Assembly (NCBI RefSeq): GCF_013328345.1 | Contig: NZ_JABULX010000008.1 | Location: 1 to 64,000 of the forward strand | From: Marinifaba aquimaris | GTDB lineage: Bacteria > Pseudomonadota > Gammaproteobacteria > Enterobacterales > Alteromonadaceae | Direction of reading: 5' to 3' | Length of the DNA stretch: 64,000 bases | In this document: piece by piece, positions 18,871-27,607 of the stretch | How positions within the stretch are numbered: position 1 is the first letter of the stretch | Layout of the letters: each line of letters begins with the position of its first letter | Notes under the pieces: model-generated | Told to the model about the DNA's origin: nothing | The model's database searches: none | What the model saw: the letters and a program-made list of their open reading frames with translations, nothing else | Program-made: the position numbers and the translations under genes

Positions 18871-18955
18871 GCCGGTGTGATGGAATTGGTAGACATGACG
18901 GATTCAAAATCCGTTGCCTTCGGGCGTGGCGGTTCAAGTCCGCCCACCGGTACCA
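18871..18955 (+). tRNA. tRNA-Leu (anticodon CAA)
   Basis: The 85-base gene has a 7-bp acceptor stem (GCCGGTG with CACCGGT, one G-U pair) and an anticodon loop TTCAAAA giving CAA. It has a long variable arm (class II), a GGTTCAAGTCC T-arm and an encoded CCA at 18953-18955. It reads UUG codons. It has its own promoter, and no integrase or direct repeat flanks it. Confidence 0.97.
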
Positions 18956-19137
18956 ATCTTGTATATATCCTATAGTAGAACGTTTTTGAGCATATGAGCT
19001 ACAAAAGCGATTGCCCGCTGAATTAGTTGCTTAGAATAAAAAACCTATTCGATACAAAAAATTTTCCAGTGGATATACCAATTTCGTAGCCAAATACAGC
19101 CTATTATCTTCACTACTTGTCAGCTAGATATAATAAA

Positions 19138-19899
19138 TCAGGTAAATAACTCACTGAAAGTGCCTTCTTTTTGAATACACTTTAATGAGTCAACATAACT
19201 ACGGTTCAACTTATCATAGAGCCAATTCCCCATACTCAGGCGTTTGATGCCAATATTACCGAGCATTTCGAAATTAGCCATGTCAGGCATTGCCAATAGA
19301 TTGATGGGTAATGAAGTACTGCTAACTAACTGCTTAATATCGTTTAAAATAACCGCACAAGGAACAAAAATACCGTCAATACAGGCTTTTTCGTACTTGT
19401 GAATACGCTCGATAGTCGTTTCCAGCGGCCTAGAAGCGCCCAACAAAAATGGGTCAGTTCGTACATTAATAAATAGCGAATTGTCCGAATTTTTTAATCC
19501 CTTTTTCACGTCCCTCAAAATATCGGTGAACTCATCAGCAGGAAGTAAAGTCCTTTTTCCATTCTGTACAATACTATCTTCGATATTGATCCCAGAAACG
19601 CCCAGCTCTATGAGCTTGTTAATATTACTGAGAATGTCTTGTGCGTTTCTGCTATATCCAGATTCGATATCGACTGATATAGGGATAGATACGGATTTAG
19701 CTAGTCTTTCGACAATGAAGCACAGCTCCGCAAATGTCATGTCCTCACCATCTTGGTAGCCCAGTGAGTTTGCAATCGCTGCACTTGACGTTCCAATAGC
19801 TTGGAATCCTAACTCTTGAGCTTGTTGGGCTGAATGAGTGTTCCAGACATTACAAATTAATAGAGGTTTGTTTTGATGATGTAGTTGTTTGAAGTCCAT
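19138..19899 (-). CDS. PEP mutase/isocitrate lyase-superfamily protein
   Basis: The 253-residue TIM-barrel protein belongs to the phosphoenolpyruvate mutase/isocitrate lyase superfamily. Diagnostic motifs are PLLICNVWNTHSAQQAQELG at the start, IGTSSAAIANSLGYQDG, and ISVDIESGYSRN followed by GVSGINIEDS, which hold the Mg-binding Asp and Glu. The true isocitrate lyase KKCGH loop is absent, so it is not an isocitrate lyase. Uncharacterised members of this subgroup are often called carboxyvinyl-carboxyphosphonate phosphorylmutase-like. It lies 16 bp after ogt, so the two are probably co-transcribed, which is an unexplained pairing. Confidence 0.85.
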   Translation of the reverse strand: MDFKQLHHQNKPLLICNVWNTHSAQQAQELGFQAIGTSSAAIANSLGYQDGEDMTFAELCFIVERLAKSVSIPISVDIESGYSRNAQDILSNINKLIELGVSGINIEDSIVQNGKRTLLPADEFTDILRDVKKGLKNSDNSLFINVRTDPFLLGASRPLETTIERIHKYEKACIDGIFVPCAVILNDIKQLVSSTSLPINLLAMPDMANFEMLGNIGIKRLSMGNWLYDKLNRSYVDSLKCIQKEGTFSELFT

Positions 19900-19915
19900 A
19901 TTTTATTTCCTTTCT

Positions 19916-20443
19916 TCATTGTAAAAATTGGGTTTTGTCCTGACGTTGATGGATAACATCAGTTAAAGATTGTGAGGTTTTTTCTTGTTTTAAATTGACG
20001 CCTTCGTGCTGTAGTAACCACTTCTTTCGCGCAGTGCCTCCAGCATAGCCAGTAAGCTTTCCATTAGCGCCAATGACACGATGGCAAGGCAGGATAAGTG
20101 TTATAGGGTTTCTGCCATTTGCGCCCCCAACAGCACGAACTGCTTTTGGATTATTCAAACGATTGGCAATATCCATGTACGAAATGGTTTTCCCATACGC
20201 AACCTGCTTAAGTAATTGCCAAACTTTTTTCTGAAACTCAGTTCCCCTGATGTCCAGTGGTAAGAAAAATTGCGTTAGCTCTCCTGCAAAGTAATCTTTT
20301 AACTGAGCCTGACATTCTCTGGTTAACTCATTTGCTTTCACATCTGAAGTTTGTTCGCCACAAAATATCAACTGTGTAATGCCTTTATCAGAGGCTTTAA
20401 ACTCGATAAGTCCCAATGGACTTTCCAGATAATCGTTATACAT
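19916..20443 (-). CDS. ogt: Methylated-DNA--protein-cysteine methyltransferase
   Basis: The 175-residue suicide enzyme repairs O6-methylguanine by transferring the methyl group to its own Cys. The active-site motif LPCHRVIGANGKLTGYAGG (about residues 127-145) is intact. The preceding helix-turn-helix (TISYMDIANRLNNPKAVRAVG) carries the Arg finger. Length and the absence of an Ada-type N-terminal domain mark it as an Ogt-type enzyme. It is the first gene of a probable two-gene unit with the PEP mutase-like gene, and it diverges from the LysR gene across a 111-bp region with a perfect inverted repeat. Confidence 0.95.
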   Translation of the reverse strand: MYNDYLESPLGLIEFKASDKGITQLIFCGEQTSDVKANELTRECQAQLKDYFAGELTQFFLPLDIRGTEFQKKVWQLLKQVAYGKTISYMDIANRLNNPKAVRAVGGANGRNPITLILPCHRVIGANGKLTGYAGGTARKKWLLQHEGVNLKQEKTSQSLTDVIHQRQDKTQFLQ

Positions 20444-20516
20444 CTTGATTTGATGGTTGCGCTAAGTGATGTGGCTAATTTTGCTGATAACGCTGGAGAT
20501 TAGCCAACGATATTAA

Positions 20517-20555
20517 TACACTAGTACTATAAGAAAACCTTATAGTACTAGTGTA
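20517..20555. promoter_or_regulatory. Perfect 17-bp inverted repeat overlapping the LysR start
   Basis: Arms 20517-20533 and 20539-20555 are perfectly complementary around the 5-base spacer aaaac. The right arm ends on the A of the LysR ATG. It could be a protein-binding operator for the divergent genes or an mRNA hairpin that hides the start codon. It lacks a T-run, so it is not a normal terminator. Confidence 0.8.
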
Positions 20556-21460
20556 TGTTCAGGCATTTACCGAACCTAAAGCATTTGTATACTTTTGCAT
20601 CAGCGGGAAGACACAAAAGTTATAGTGCAGCTGCTAACGAACTTTGCTTGTCTCAAGCAGCGGTGAGCCAGCAAATGCGGCATTTAGAAACACAACTTGG
20701 CTACAAACTGTTTTATCGAAAAGACAAATCCATGTTGCTTACTGAACAGGGGCAAGCGTTGTATTTGGTGACTCATGAAGCATTTTCCATGCTGAACCAA
20801 CAAATCAAAAAACAACAGCAGTGTGAAATTGCTGGAGAGTTGACGGTTACTACAACGCAAGCTTTTGCGTCTGTATGGTTGATGTCAAAGCTGCATCTTT
20901 TTACAAAGTTACACCCAGATATCAAAATTAATATCAAAGCCTCTGCTGAGTTTGAAAATTTAGAGGAGCAGGGTATCGATTTGGCGATTCGCTTTGGGCA
21001 AAACGTCACCCAATCATTGGATAAGCAGTATGCATGCGAGTATTTCGGTGAAGACGAAGTATACCCCGTTTGCTCCCCTAAGACTGCCAGTAGCCTCGCT
21101 GCTCAGAATCCAAAGGAACTGTTGAATTCTTGGCTTGTATGTTTAGAGCACTCAGGTCCTTATACATGGCGCGCGTGGTTCGACAATTTAGGAATTGACG
21201 CCGATAAAAAGCATAAAAAATGGACCCAGGTAAACAGTACTGATGTCGCATTAAATGCGGTACTAAATGATCATGGTGTGACGTTATGTGTGACCTATTT
21301 ATGCCAGCATCTCATAGATAATAAGCAGTTAGTTATCCCACTGAAAATACCTCACCCCAACAAGGTGAAGCGCTATTTCGTTTACCACAAAGCAGCGAGA
21401 AATATAGCAAGGCTCAAAACTTTTACCGATTGGTTAAAAGCAGAAATGAGCTCAAACTAG
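20555..21460 (+). CDS. LysR-family transcriptional regulator, GcvA-like
   Basis: The 301-residue regulator has an N-terminal winged helix (residues about 5-64; SYSAAANELCLSQAAVSQQM then RHLETQLGYKLFYR). A periplasmic-binding-protein-like effector domain spans about 90-295. The opening LPNLKHLYTFASAGRHKSYS resembles GcvA-type regulators. It diverges from the ogt/PEP-mutase-like pair and is the likely regulator of that unit or of itself. The ATG has no clear Shine-Dalgarno because the upstream bases form the perfect inverted repeat. Confidence 0.92.
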   Translation: MFRHLPNLKHLYTFASAGRHKSYSAAANELCLSQAAVSQQMRHLETQLGYKLFYRKDKSMLLTEQGQALYLVTHEAFSMLNQQIKKQQQCEIAGELTVTTTQAFASVWLMSKLHLFTKLHPDIKINIKASAEFENLEEQGIDLAIRFGQNVTQSLDKQYACEYFGEDEVYPVCSPKTASSLAAQNPKELLNSWLVCLEHSGPYTWRAWFDNLGIDADKKHKKWTQVNSTDVALNAVLNDHGVTLCVTYLCQHLIDNKQLVIPLKIPHPNKVKRYFVYHKAARNIARLKTFTDWLKAEMSSN

Positions 21461-21795
21461 TGTCAAGTAACCTTATTGTGCCGAGTGATTTGTTGAAATA
21501 TTTTGATTTGGTGCGCAGTAGAACTAGTAACATGCACAAGCCTAATTAAGATTTAGCCGCATATGGAAAATAATGCCACTTCATATCGTAAGCTATAAGT
21601 TGTGGAGGCAAAGGTTTTGCTCAAGTTTAAACTGTTAAGCTATAAACAGTGTGGCTAATTTCCCTATTTTTATATTTTCTAAGCGCTAACTTAGCGGTGT
21701 TTGATTAGGTTTAATTGCAATTATGGAAAACTAGAACGAACTCTTTTTTTTTCCAACTTGGGAGTCGTATTTTCTTCAAATCACTTTAATTCCAA
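21461..21795. other. 335-bp gene-free region
   Basis: Spacer between the convergent LysR and histidine kinase genes. I see no ORF, tRNA or strong hairpin in it. Confidence 0.5.
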
Positions 21796-23739
21796 TTAAG
21801 CGACTTTCTTTTCCATCTGTACTTTATTAACTGAGTTGGGCAAGGTGATTTTAATTGTTGTGCCTTGGCTTGGTTTACTCTCTACGCCAATTTTTCCACC
21901 TAATTTTTGTGTTGCTAAGTTGTAGACTATATTCATGCCCAAACCTGTACCGCCTGAACCGCGTTTAGTGGTAAAGAAAGGATCGAATATTTTTAATCGT
22001 GTTGCTTCATCCATACCCACGCCGTTATCGATAAAATCGATTTCATCAAACGCTAGGGTGTGTTTGATTTGGATGGTAATCTTGCCCTTATTCAGGTCTA
22101 AGAAGCCATGTGTGATGGCATTGCTAACTAAGTTGTTGAGTATCTGGCTTAACAAACCCGGATCGACATTGTGCTCAGGGTTATCACCTATAATTTCCCA
22201 CTCAACATTGTTGCGCTTCATTAAGATTGATAACGCCCCCATCACATCTTCAATATAATCTTTGAGTTTGATCATTCGGTTCTCTGCAATGACCTGATCA
22301 GCAGAGATTTGTTTAAAGTTCTGGATTAACTTTGAACACCTATCTAAGTTATTTTGAATCAGCTTATCGGTGTAGATTAGGGTATTTAAAAACTCATGCA
22401 TATCACTGCGCTTGAGCTTCTTCTCTTCTAATAACCGTAAATACAATTTGGCATCATCGCCAATTGAACTCGATGATGTGACTACCACACCTATTGGGGT
22501 ATTGATTTCATGGGCTACCCCTGCAACCAGCTGCCCTAAAGAAGCCAGCTTCTCTGATTCTATTAATTGGTTTTGCGTATTTTTAAGTTCAGTAAGTGTT
22601 TTTTTAAGTTCGGTCGATATTTTTTTATTGTTAACAAATAGCTTAGAGATGATGGCCGTTAAACTGATAAACACAGCTAAACAGATAATACTAATTAAGA
22701 TAATCCATGTTTGTTTATCAATCACTTCTGCTTGGCTTTGCACGGTAATTGATTTTTCTTCGAGTTGTTCTGAGGTGTCGAGAATTTGCTTTTGTTGCAA
22801 CTCTAAACGCTTGGTTTGTGTTTTTACTTGTATTTCTAATTTACTTAATAAAGCCAATTGCTCTTCTACTTTGAGCTGATTACTTTCGACATTTTTTGTC
22901 GCCAGCGCGAGTCGTTGCTCGGCTTTTTCTAAGCTTATCTGCGAGGACTTTTTATCTAAATTAACTTGCTCTAATTTACGTGTGGCATCAGTTAGCATTT
23001 TATTTTGTTTGTACAATGCATCTTTTGTTTGTTTAAACTTTTTGTTTAAAGCGGTCATATCGCTTTGCATGGCATCTAGCTTGTTGATCTGCGTTGTAAG
23101 TGCTTGCTGCTTTTCCACCAGTTGTTGTTGAGATTGGGCGTTTTGAGCACGTAAGCTCTGCATCGCTAGCTCAGTTTCGCGGTATAAGCCGACAATATCT
23201 AGTTCGCTTCCACCGTGTAAAATTAATTCTGGTTTAATCGACAATTGTTCAAAAACCATATTTGGCCGATTGATCTGGAATTTTAGTTGATAGGTTTCTT
23301 CGTTGATGGCTGCATTATCAATGATATTGATCATCACGTTATGCAGCGATGGGCTATTTTCTGTGACAATTAACGTGCCTTTACCACGAGATAAAGCGAT
23401 AGCATTATCGATATCGCCATTAATACTTTTCGAGAAATAAATAAGCTGGGAGTTTGGTAAGTTATTCAGGTTTTCTGCATAACTGACGGATATCTTTCTG
23501 CCTTTGATGACTTCACCATCTAATACCGATAAGACCTTCATCATGGCTCTATCTTTGGGCACGACAATAAGAAATGGGGTGTTTTCTTCGCTATTTGGCC
23601 AATCGATATTTTTTATAAACTGACCAACCAAAGCAATTTTAAAGTCAGCATGCGTATAATTTTGTGCATGTGTTAAGCATGAAATTAGTAAACACAAGGT
23701 TAGAAAAACTGGCTTCCAGCCTTTTACAAAACGCGCCAT
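21796..23739 (-). CDS. Sensor histidine kinase with periplasmic YfiR-like domain
   Basis: The 647-residue kinase starts with a signal-like helix (about 8-25). A YfiR-like (DUF4154) periplasmic domain follows (about 28-180), including VGQFIKNIDWP and the IDNAAINEETYQLKFQINRP end typical of the family. Next come a long coiled coil (about 185-335), one membrane helix (about 340-365), HisKA (GQLVAGVAHEINTPIGVV, phospho-acceptor His) and HATPase_c (NLVSNAITHGF, DNGVGMD, GSGGTGLGMNIVY). YfiR modules in other bacteria regulate diguanylate cyclases in response to redox or envelope state. No response regulator adjoins it, so it is an orphan kinase. Confidence 0.93.
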   Translation of the reverse strand: MARFVKGWKPVFLTLCLLISCLTHAQNYTHADFKIALVGQFIKNIDWPNSEENTPFLIVVPKDRAMMKVLSVLDGEVIKGRKISVSYAENLNNLPNSQLIYFSKSINGDIDNAIALSRGKGTLIVTENSPSLHNVMINIIDNAAINEETYQLKFQINRPNMVFEQLSIKPELILHGGSELDIVGLYRETELAMQSLRAQNAQSQQQLVEKQQALTTQINKLDAMQSDMTALNKKFKQTKDALYKQNKMLTDATRKLEQVNLDKKSSQISLEKAEQRLALATKNVESNQLKVEEQLALLSKLEIQVKTQTKRLELQQKQILDTSEQLEEKSITVQSQAEVIDKQTWIILISIICLAVFISLTAIISKLFVNNKKISTELKKTLTELKNTQNQLIESEKLASLGQLVAGVAHEINTPIGVVVTSSSSIGDDAKLYLRLLEEKKLKRSDMHEFLNTLIYTDKLIQNNLDRCSKLIQNFKQISADQVIAENRMIKLKDYIEDVMGALSILMKRNNVEWEIIGDNPEHNVDPGLLSQILNNLVSNAITHGFLDLNKGKITIQIKHTLAFDEIDFIDNGVGMDEATRLKIFDPFFTTKRGSGGTGLGMNIVYNLATQKLGGKIGVESKPSQGTTIKITLPNSVNKVQMEKKVA

Positions 23740-23923
23740 TTAATCTCCCTATGCAAACGCTCAGAACTGTTTGTTTTTAATTTTAATTGTTGTTTGACAT
23801 TTCCTGATTTTATACAGTGTAGATTAAAACAAAATATTTTTGAAAATAATTATCGCATAACAACATATTTATTCTTTTTGATTTATATTAGTAACTTACA
23901 ATACAAAACTAAGCAATTAACTG

Positions 23924-25735
23924 ATGACTAAAGCTGAATACGAGCACAATATTAACGATTTAGCGGACCTTATTCTGGAGTATTTACATCAACTTGGTGT
24001 GGAGTACGTATTTGGTGTACCAGGAGGGGCGATAGAGCCTTTATATAATGCTTTAGCGCGTTCTGAAAGGCGAGGGGGAATTAAGGCGATAACGGCCCGA
24101 CATGAATGTGGTGCTGCATTTATGGCAGATGGTTATTACAGAGAAACGGGTAAACTAGGTGTTGTCTGTTCGACGACAGGGCCAGGCGCAACCAACTTAA
24201 TTACTGGGGTCGCCAATGCTTATGTCGATAAGATTCCTATGTTGGTAATTACTGCACAAACGGCCTTACCTAAGTTTGGTAAACGCGCTTTACAAGACTC
24301 CAGCGAAACCGCTATCGATACAGTTGGTATTTTTCGCCATGTCACTCGGTTTAATTCATTTGTATCGCATGCAGAGCAATTTGAAGGCAAGTTAATCTCG
24401 GCCATCATGTCTTCTTTCCAGCAAAGTGGGCCAGCACATATCAGTGTACCGTCCGATATTTTCCAAACGGATTACGGGCACTCAGACCCGAATGTGCATA
24501 TTACTAATATGATGAAAAATATTTCATTAGAAGATGCACCTTCAGTCGAAGCTTTATGTAAAGAGCTGGCCGCGGCTAAGAATGTCGCTATTTTCCTAGG
24601 TCACAACTGTGGCCGAGCTTACCAAGAGATAGCGGAATTTGCCCATATGATCAATGCGCCTTATGTAGCTGCACCAACTGGTAAACGCTGGGTCGATGAA
24701 TCCGATGATCTATACGCTGGTGTTTATGGCTATGCCGGTCATGAATCTGCTAGACAATTATTTCAAGATAACGATTTTGATTTAATTTTGGCGGTCGGTA
24801 CTTCATTAGGTGAAATGAGTATTGGCATGTGGGAGTCGCAAATATTAAATGAAAAACTAATCCATATTGATGAAAGTATCGAAAGTTTTGCGCGTTCCCC
24901 TATGGCTAAATTACATGTATTCGGCCACTTAGATGCCATCTTTAATAGTCTGATTGAGAGCGTTAAGGATGCAAAGTATTGGGGACGTGGCTGGAATGAA
25001 GGTTTGATTTTTAATCAGCAAGAGAAAAACTCGCTTGGCAGCTATTTTTCTTTAGTTAATGAGCAGGCTTGTTATTCTGATGATATTCCCGTTAAGCCAC
25101 AGCGTTTAATGGCTTGTTTAAATGATAAGTTACCAGAATATACTCGTATTTACGTCGACACAGGCAATGCTTGGGCCTGGTGTACACATTACATGGTGAC
25201 TAAGAGTAAACGTGGGCAATATCGAATTGCTATGGGCTACGGCACCATGGCTTGGGCAATTGGTTCGGCTATTGGTGGCGCTTTTGCTCAAAAGCAACAG
25301 TTAGATGGCAAACTCAATTTAAAGGTTGTGCCACATGTGTGCATTACCGGTGACGGCTCTTATTTAATGAGTGCGCAAGAGATATCCGTAGCCGCAGAGC
25401 ACAACCTTCCCGTCGTTTTTATCATTTTAAATGATGCCGCCTTTGGAATGATTCGCCACGGTCAGCAACTTGCTGGTGCTGAATCTATTGGCTGGCAGCT
25501 AAACAATGTTAATTATGCTGCTTTAGCCAGAAGTATGGGCGTAGATGGCATTGAAATTACCGACCCTAAACAATTAGATGAATTAGATTTTGATACTATT
25601 TTGACAAAATGTGGGCCAACATTGATTGATGTGCGCATTGATCCGGATGAAGTACCACCCATGGCATCAAGGGTAAAAACACTTGCTGGTGAAAGTGAAG
25701 GTGAAATCGAAGTTAAAACGACGGGCTACAAATAA
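23924..25735 (+). CDS. Thiamine-diphosphate-dependent enzyme, acetolactate-synthase-like
   Basis: The 603-residue protein has the three ThDP-enzyme domains. The N-terminal pyrimidine-binding domain has VFGVPGGAIEPLYNAL and the catalytic Glu in TARHECGAAFMADGYYRE. A central domain covers about 205-345. The C-terminal pyrophosphate domain has the GDGSYLMSAQEISVAAEHNL...LND Mg/ThDP motif. It resembles acetolactate synthase, but no regulatory small subunit adjoins it, and several Asp-rich inserts differ from housekeeping IlvB-type enzymes. A decarboxylase, carboligase or oxalyl-CoA-type reaction is possible. It faces the paired citrate-synthase-like genes, separated by a terminator, so a shared pathway is plausible but unproved. 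Confidence 0.85.
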   Translation: MTKAEYEHNINDLADLILEYLHQLGVEYVFGVPGGAIEPLYNALARSERRGGIKAITARHECGAAFMADGYYRETGKLGVVCSTTGPGATNLITGVANAYVDKIPMLVITAQTALPKFGKRALQDSSETAIDTVGIFRHVTRFNSFVSHAEQFEGKLISAIMSSFQQSGPAHISVPSDIFQTDYGHSDPNVHITNMMKNISLEDAPSVEALCKELAAAKNVAIFLGHNCGRAYQEIAEFAHMINAPYVAAPTGKRWVDESDDLYAGVYGYAGHESARQLFQDNDFDLILAVGTSLGEMSIGMWESQILNEKLIHIDESIESFARSPMAKLHVFGHLDAIFNSLIESVKDAKYWGRGWNEGLIFNQQEKNSLGSYFSLVNEQACYSDDIPVKPQRLMACLNDKLPEYTRIYVDTGNAWAWCTHYMVTKSKRGQYRIAMGYGTMAWAIGSAIGGAFAQKQQLDGKLNLKVVPHVCITGDGSYLMSAQEISVAAEHNLPVVFIILNDAAFGMIRHGQQLAGAESIGWQLNNVNYAALARSMGVDGIEITDPKQLDELDFDTILTKCGPTLIDVRIDPDEVPPMASRVKTLAGESEGEIEVKTTGYK

Positions 25736-25750
25736 GCGAATGAACAGAGG

Positions 25751-25775
25751 ATGGGAGCATAGGCTCCCATTTTTA
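25751..25775 (+). terminator. Terminator of the ThDP-enzyme gene
   Basis: Stem atgggagc/gctcccat (25751-25758, 25763-25770) with a 4-base loop is followed by TTTTT. Confidence 0.85.
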
Positions 25776-25801
25776 TGAAATAATTAAACCTAGCTACTTC
25801 T

Positions 25802-26611
25802 TTACTTGTCTACTTTTCGCTTCTCTACCCCTTGATAGTTGATATCGTCACATCGAATGGGCATAAAAGATAAAGGTGGTCTGTCTTGTTCTTCAACATG
25901 GCAAGCGTGCACACCACTGTGAACCACAGTGGTTAAAATGCGTCTACATTCTAGCGGGGTATAACCTTGATCAGACATAAATGCTGCAAAATAGCCTCCA
26001 ATATTGACCGATTCATTTTTACTCGCCATCAATGCTGCATTGATATCTAGCATCAGCTGTTCATGTTCACCTATCGCAAAGCCCAGAGTGCGTGCGCGTT
26101 GAGTCATGGTCGAAACTCGTTCATCACCTGAGGCTAAAGGTCTGGCAAAGCCTGGAATATCCCCCCTGTGCTTTTTGATAATCGTTTGTGCTGATAAACC
26201 AGACTGAGATGCACTTAGCGCGCTTTGAATAAAGCCTGTGTAGTTTTCGACACAATCACCACTGCCAAACATTTTTGAATCGGCTGACAAAATACCTGAT
26301 GCAACCCCTGAAGAAATGCTGCATTTTAACGTACCCGCTAATGAGCCCATGGTGTTACACCAAATACGTGGGTCTGGCCAACTAATGCAAGTGAAGAGAG
26401 AGTCTAACCATTCTCCTAATCTAGCTGAGGGGAGTTTACCGACACAATTTAGAACTAAAACTTGAAAGTAGTTTTTGTTGATAGCTAGGTCTTTCATTTG
26501 ATCAAAGCCACAATTGTGTACACCCACACCGACTTGCCAGCCCCCGTGACTTGAAAATACTTTGTTGCGCCTTGCTTGCCAGTACTGCCAATGTGTTGTT
26601 TTAGTAGTCAT
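25802..26611 (-). CDS. Citrate-synthase-fold protein B, apparently lacking catalytic residues
   Basis: The start is placed at the ATG ending at 26611 (269 residues, MTTKTTHWQYWQ...), 11 bases inside the preceding gene. The frame is open further upstream but there overlaps that gene deeply. The sequence follows the citrate synthase/citryl-CoA lyase fold: a SGVASGILSADSKMFGSGDC segment where the HGGA active-site His normally lies, DIPGFARPLASGDERV where GFGHRVY lies, and a helical C-terminus ending in HSGVHACHVEE. By eye the two catalytic His and the Asp are all replaced. It is coupled to the homologous gene at 26601, so the two probably form one complex. Function unknown. Confidence 0.8.
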   Translation of the reverse strand: MTTKTTHWQYWQARRNKVFSSHGGWQVGVGVHNCGFDQMKDLAINKNYFQVLVLNCVGKLPSARLGEWLDSLFTCISWPDPRIWCNTMGSLAGTLKCSISSGVASGILSADSKMFGSGDCVENYTGFIQSALSASQSGLSAQTIIKKHRGDIPGFARPLASGDERVSTMTQRARTLGFAIGEHEQLMLDINAALMASKNESVNIGGYFAAFMSDQGYTPLECRRILTTVVHSGVHACHVEEQDRPPLSFMPIRCDDINYQGVEKRKVDK

Positions 26612-27488
26612 TTGCCCCTCCGTTTGCAACGCCATTAATACTTGATTGGCAAATCGCTTGAGGTTCGATGTGGTAATTTTCTTCATCGACATAAGGCATT
26701 TCTGTGGTTGGCCTATTCGCCTTTTCAATTCCATGCGCAGCCAAACCTGGTGCTATCGCTATTTGATAAATACTGTGCCCTTGACGAGGATGAAAGCCAA
26801 GGTCACATAAAACCGCAGCGGTTAAACCTGATAGTAACCAGCCTGCATCATAGGCTTTCATTTGCTCAACTAATGCAAGGGAAAATTGCATATAAGTGCC
26901 TTGTGTATTGTAAGGTTTAAGGTAGTTGGCTAATTTAGCTGCGTAACTATCTGCACTACCGTATAAGGAGCCGAAACCAGGGATAATACTCGGGTTCTCA
27001 ATGGCATCAAAATTTCCCTGACTGATGGCATTTTCAATAACATCCGCGGGTTTTTTATTACGGTTTTTTCGCAAAAAATTCATGGCGTTAAAAACATCTT
27101 CACAGCCATTATATTTACCCGATGCCACCGATAAGCTGACAGGCAAAATGTGTTGCAGTGCTGTCTTGGCGATACCTACATTCATGGCTGCGCGTGTGGC
27201 AGGGTGTCTTGGGCCTAAATTGATTAAACAGGTCAACAGTTTATCGAATAATTGCTGTTCTGCTTTACTGGGTAATTCCCCTCTAAACAGTAAAAATATC
27301 ACTTCACTAAATGAGCAGTTATTCACTAAGTCTAAATGCTCATATCCGTGTAAGTGCATTGTTTCGGTGTGAAACGGGTTGTGTTCACTGGCTTCTTCTA
27401 AGGTGATTTTTGTTGGAATTGCTTCGGTGTATTGTTCTTGGCGAATTACTTCTTTAGCAAATTTAGCTGGCGGTGAAGTTGTGGTCAT
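26601..27488 (-). CDS. Citrate-synthase-fold protein A, apparently lacking catalytic residues
   Basis: The 295-residue protein is a second homologue of the citrate synthase/citryl-CoA lyase fold. It shows LHGYEHLDLVNNCSFSEVIF, LLFRGELPSKAEQ and LGPRHPATRAAM, all usual in bacterial lyase-like members. The expected active-site segments read VASGKYNGCEDVF, IIPGFGSLYGSAD and WLLSGLTAAVLCDLGF, where His, His and Asp would be needed. All three seem to be substituted. The gene overlaps the next one by 11 bases, which implies translational coupling and a 1:1 heteromer. Possible roles are a scaffold, an acyl-CoA binding subunit or an enzyme with altered chemistry. Confidence 0.8.
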   Translation of the reverse strand: MTTTSPPAKFAKEVIRQEQYTEAIPTKITLEEASEHNPFHTETMHLHGYEHLDLVNNCSFSEVIFLLFRGELPSKAEQQLFDKLLTCLINLGPRHPATRAAMNVGIAKTALQHILPVSLSVASGKYNGCEDVFNAMNFLRKNRNKKPADVIENAISQGNFDAIENPSIIPGFGSLYGSADSYAAKLANYLKPYNTQGTYMQFSLALVEQMKAYDAGWLLSGLTAAVLCDLGFHPRQGHSIYQIAIAPGLAAHGIEKANRPTTEMPYVDEENYHIEPQAICQSSINGVANGGANDY

Positions 27489-27556
27489 AGTCAGTATTAC
27501 TTTATCTGGTTATTGCACGTTGATACTAAAAATAGAAAAAGGGTATACAGAATCAA

Positions 27557-27575
27557 GGCGAGCGTTATGCTCGCC
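27557..27575 (-). terminator. Hairpin between receptor and citrate-synthase-like genes
   Basis: A 7-bp GC-rich stem (ggcgagc/gctcgcc) lies after the TonB receptor stop on the - strand. The T-run is poor, so it may be a weak terminator that allows read-through into the citrate-synthase-like pair. Confidence 0.5.
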
Positions 27576-27607
27576 AGTTAAATTGATTAGATCAAGTTAG
27601 ATTTTAA

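Noticed and set aside
18871-18955. tRNA-Leu as an attachment site for an integrated element
   Set aside because: No integrase and no repeated 3' end of the tRNA seen within the window.
22412-22879. 155-codon frame on the + strand inside the YfiR-type kinase gene
   Set aside because: Antisense shadow of a clearly coding region, without a ribosome binding site or recognisable domain.
23924-25735. Housekeeping acetolactate synthase (ilvB/ilvI)
   Set aside because: No small subunit gene follows and the context is unlike ilv operons, so no symbol was given.
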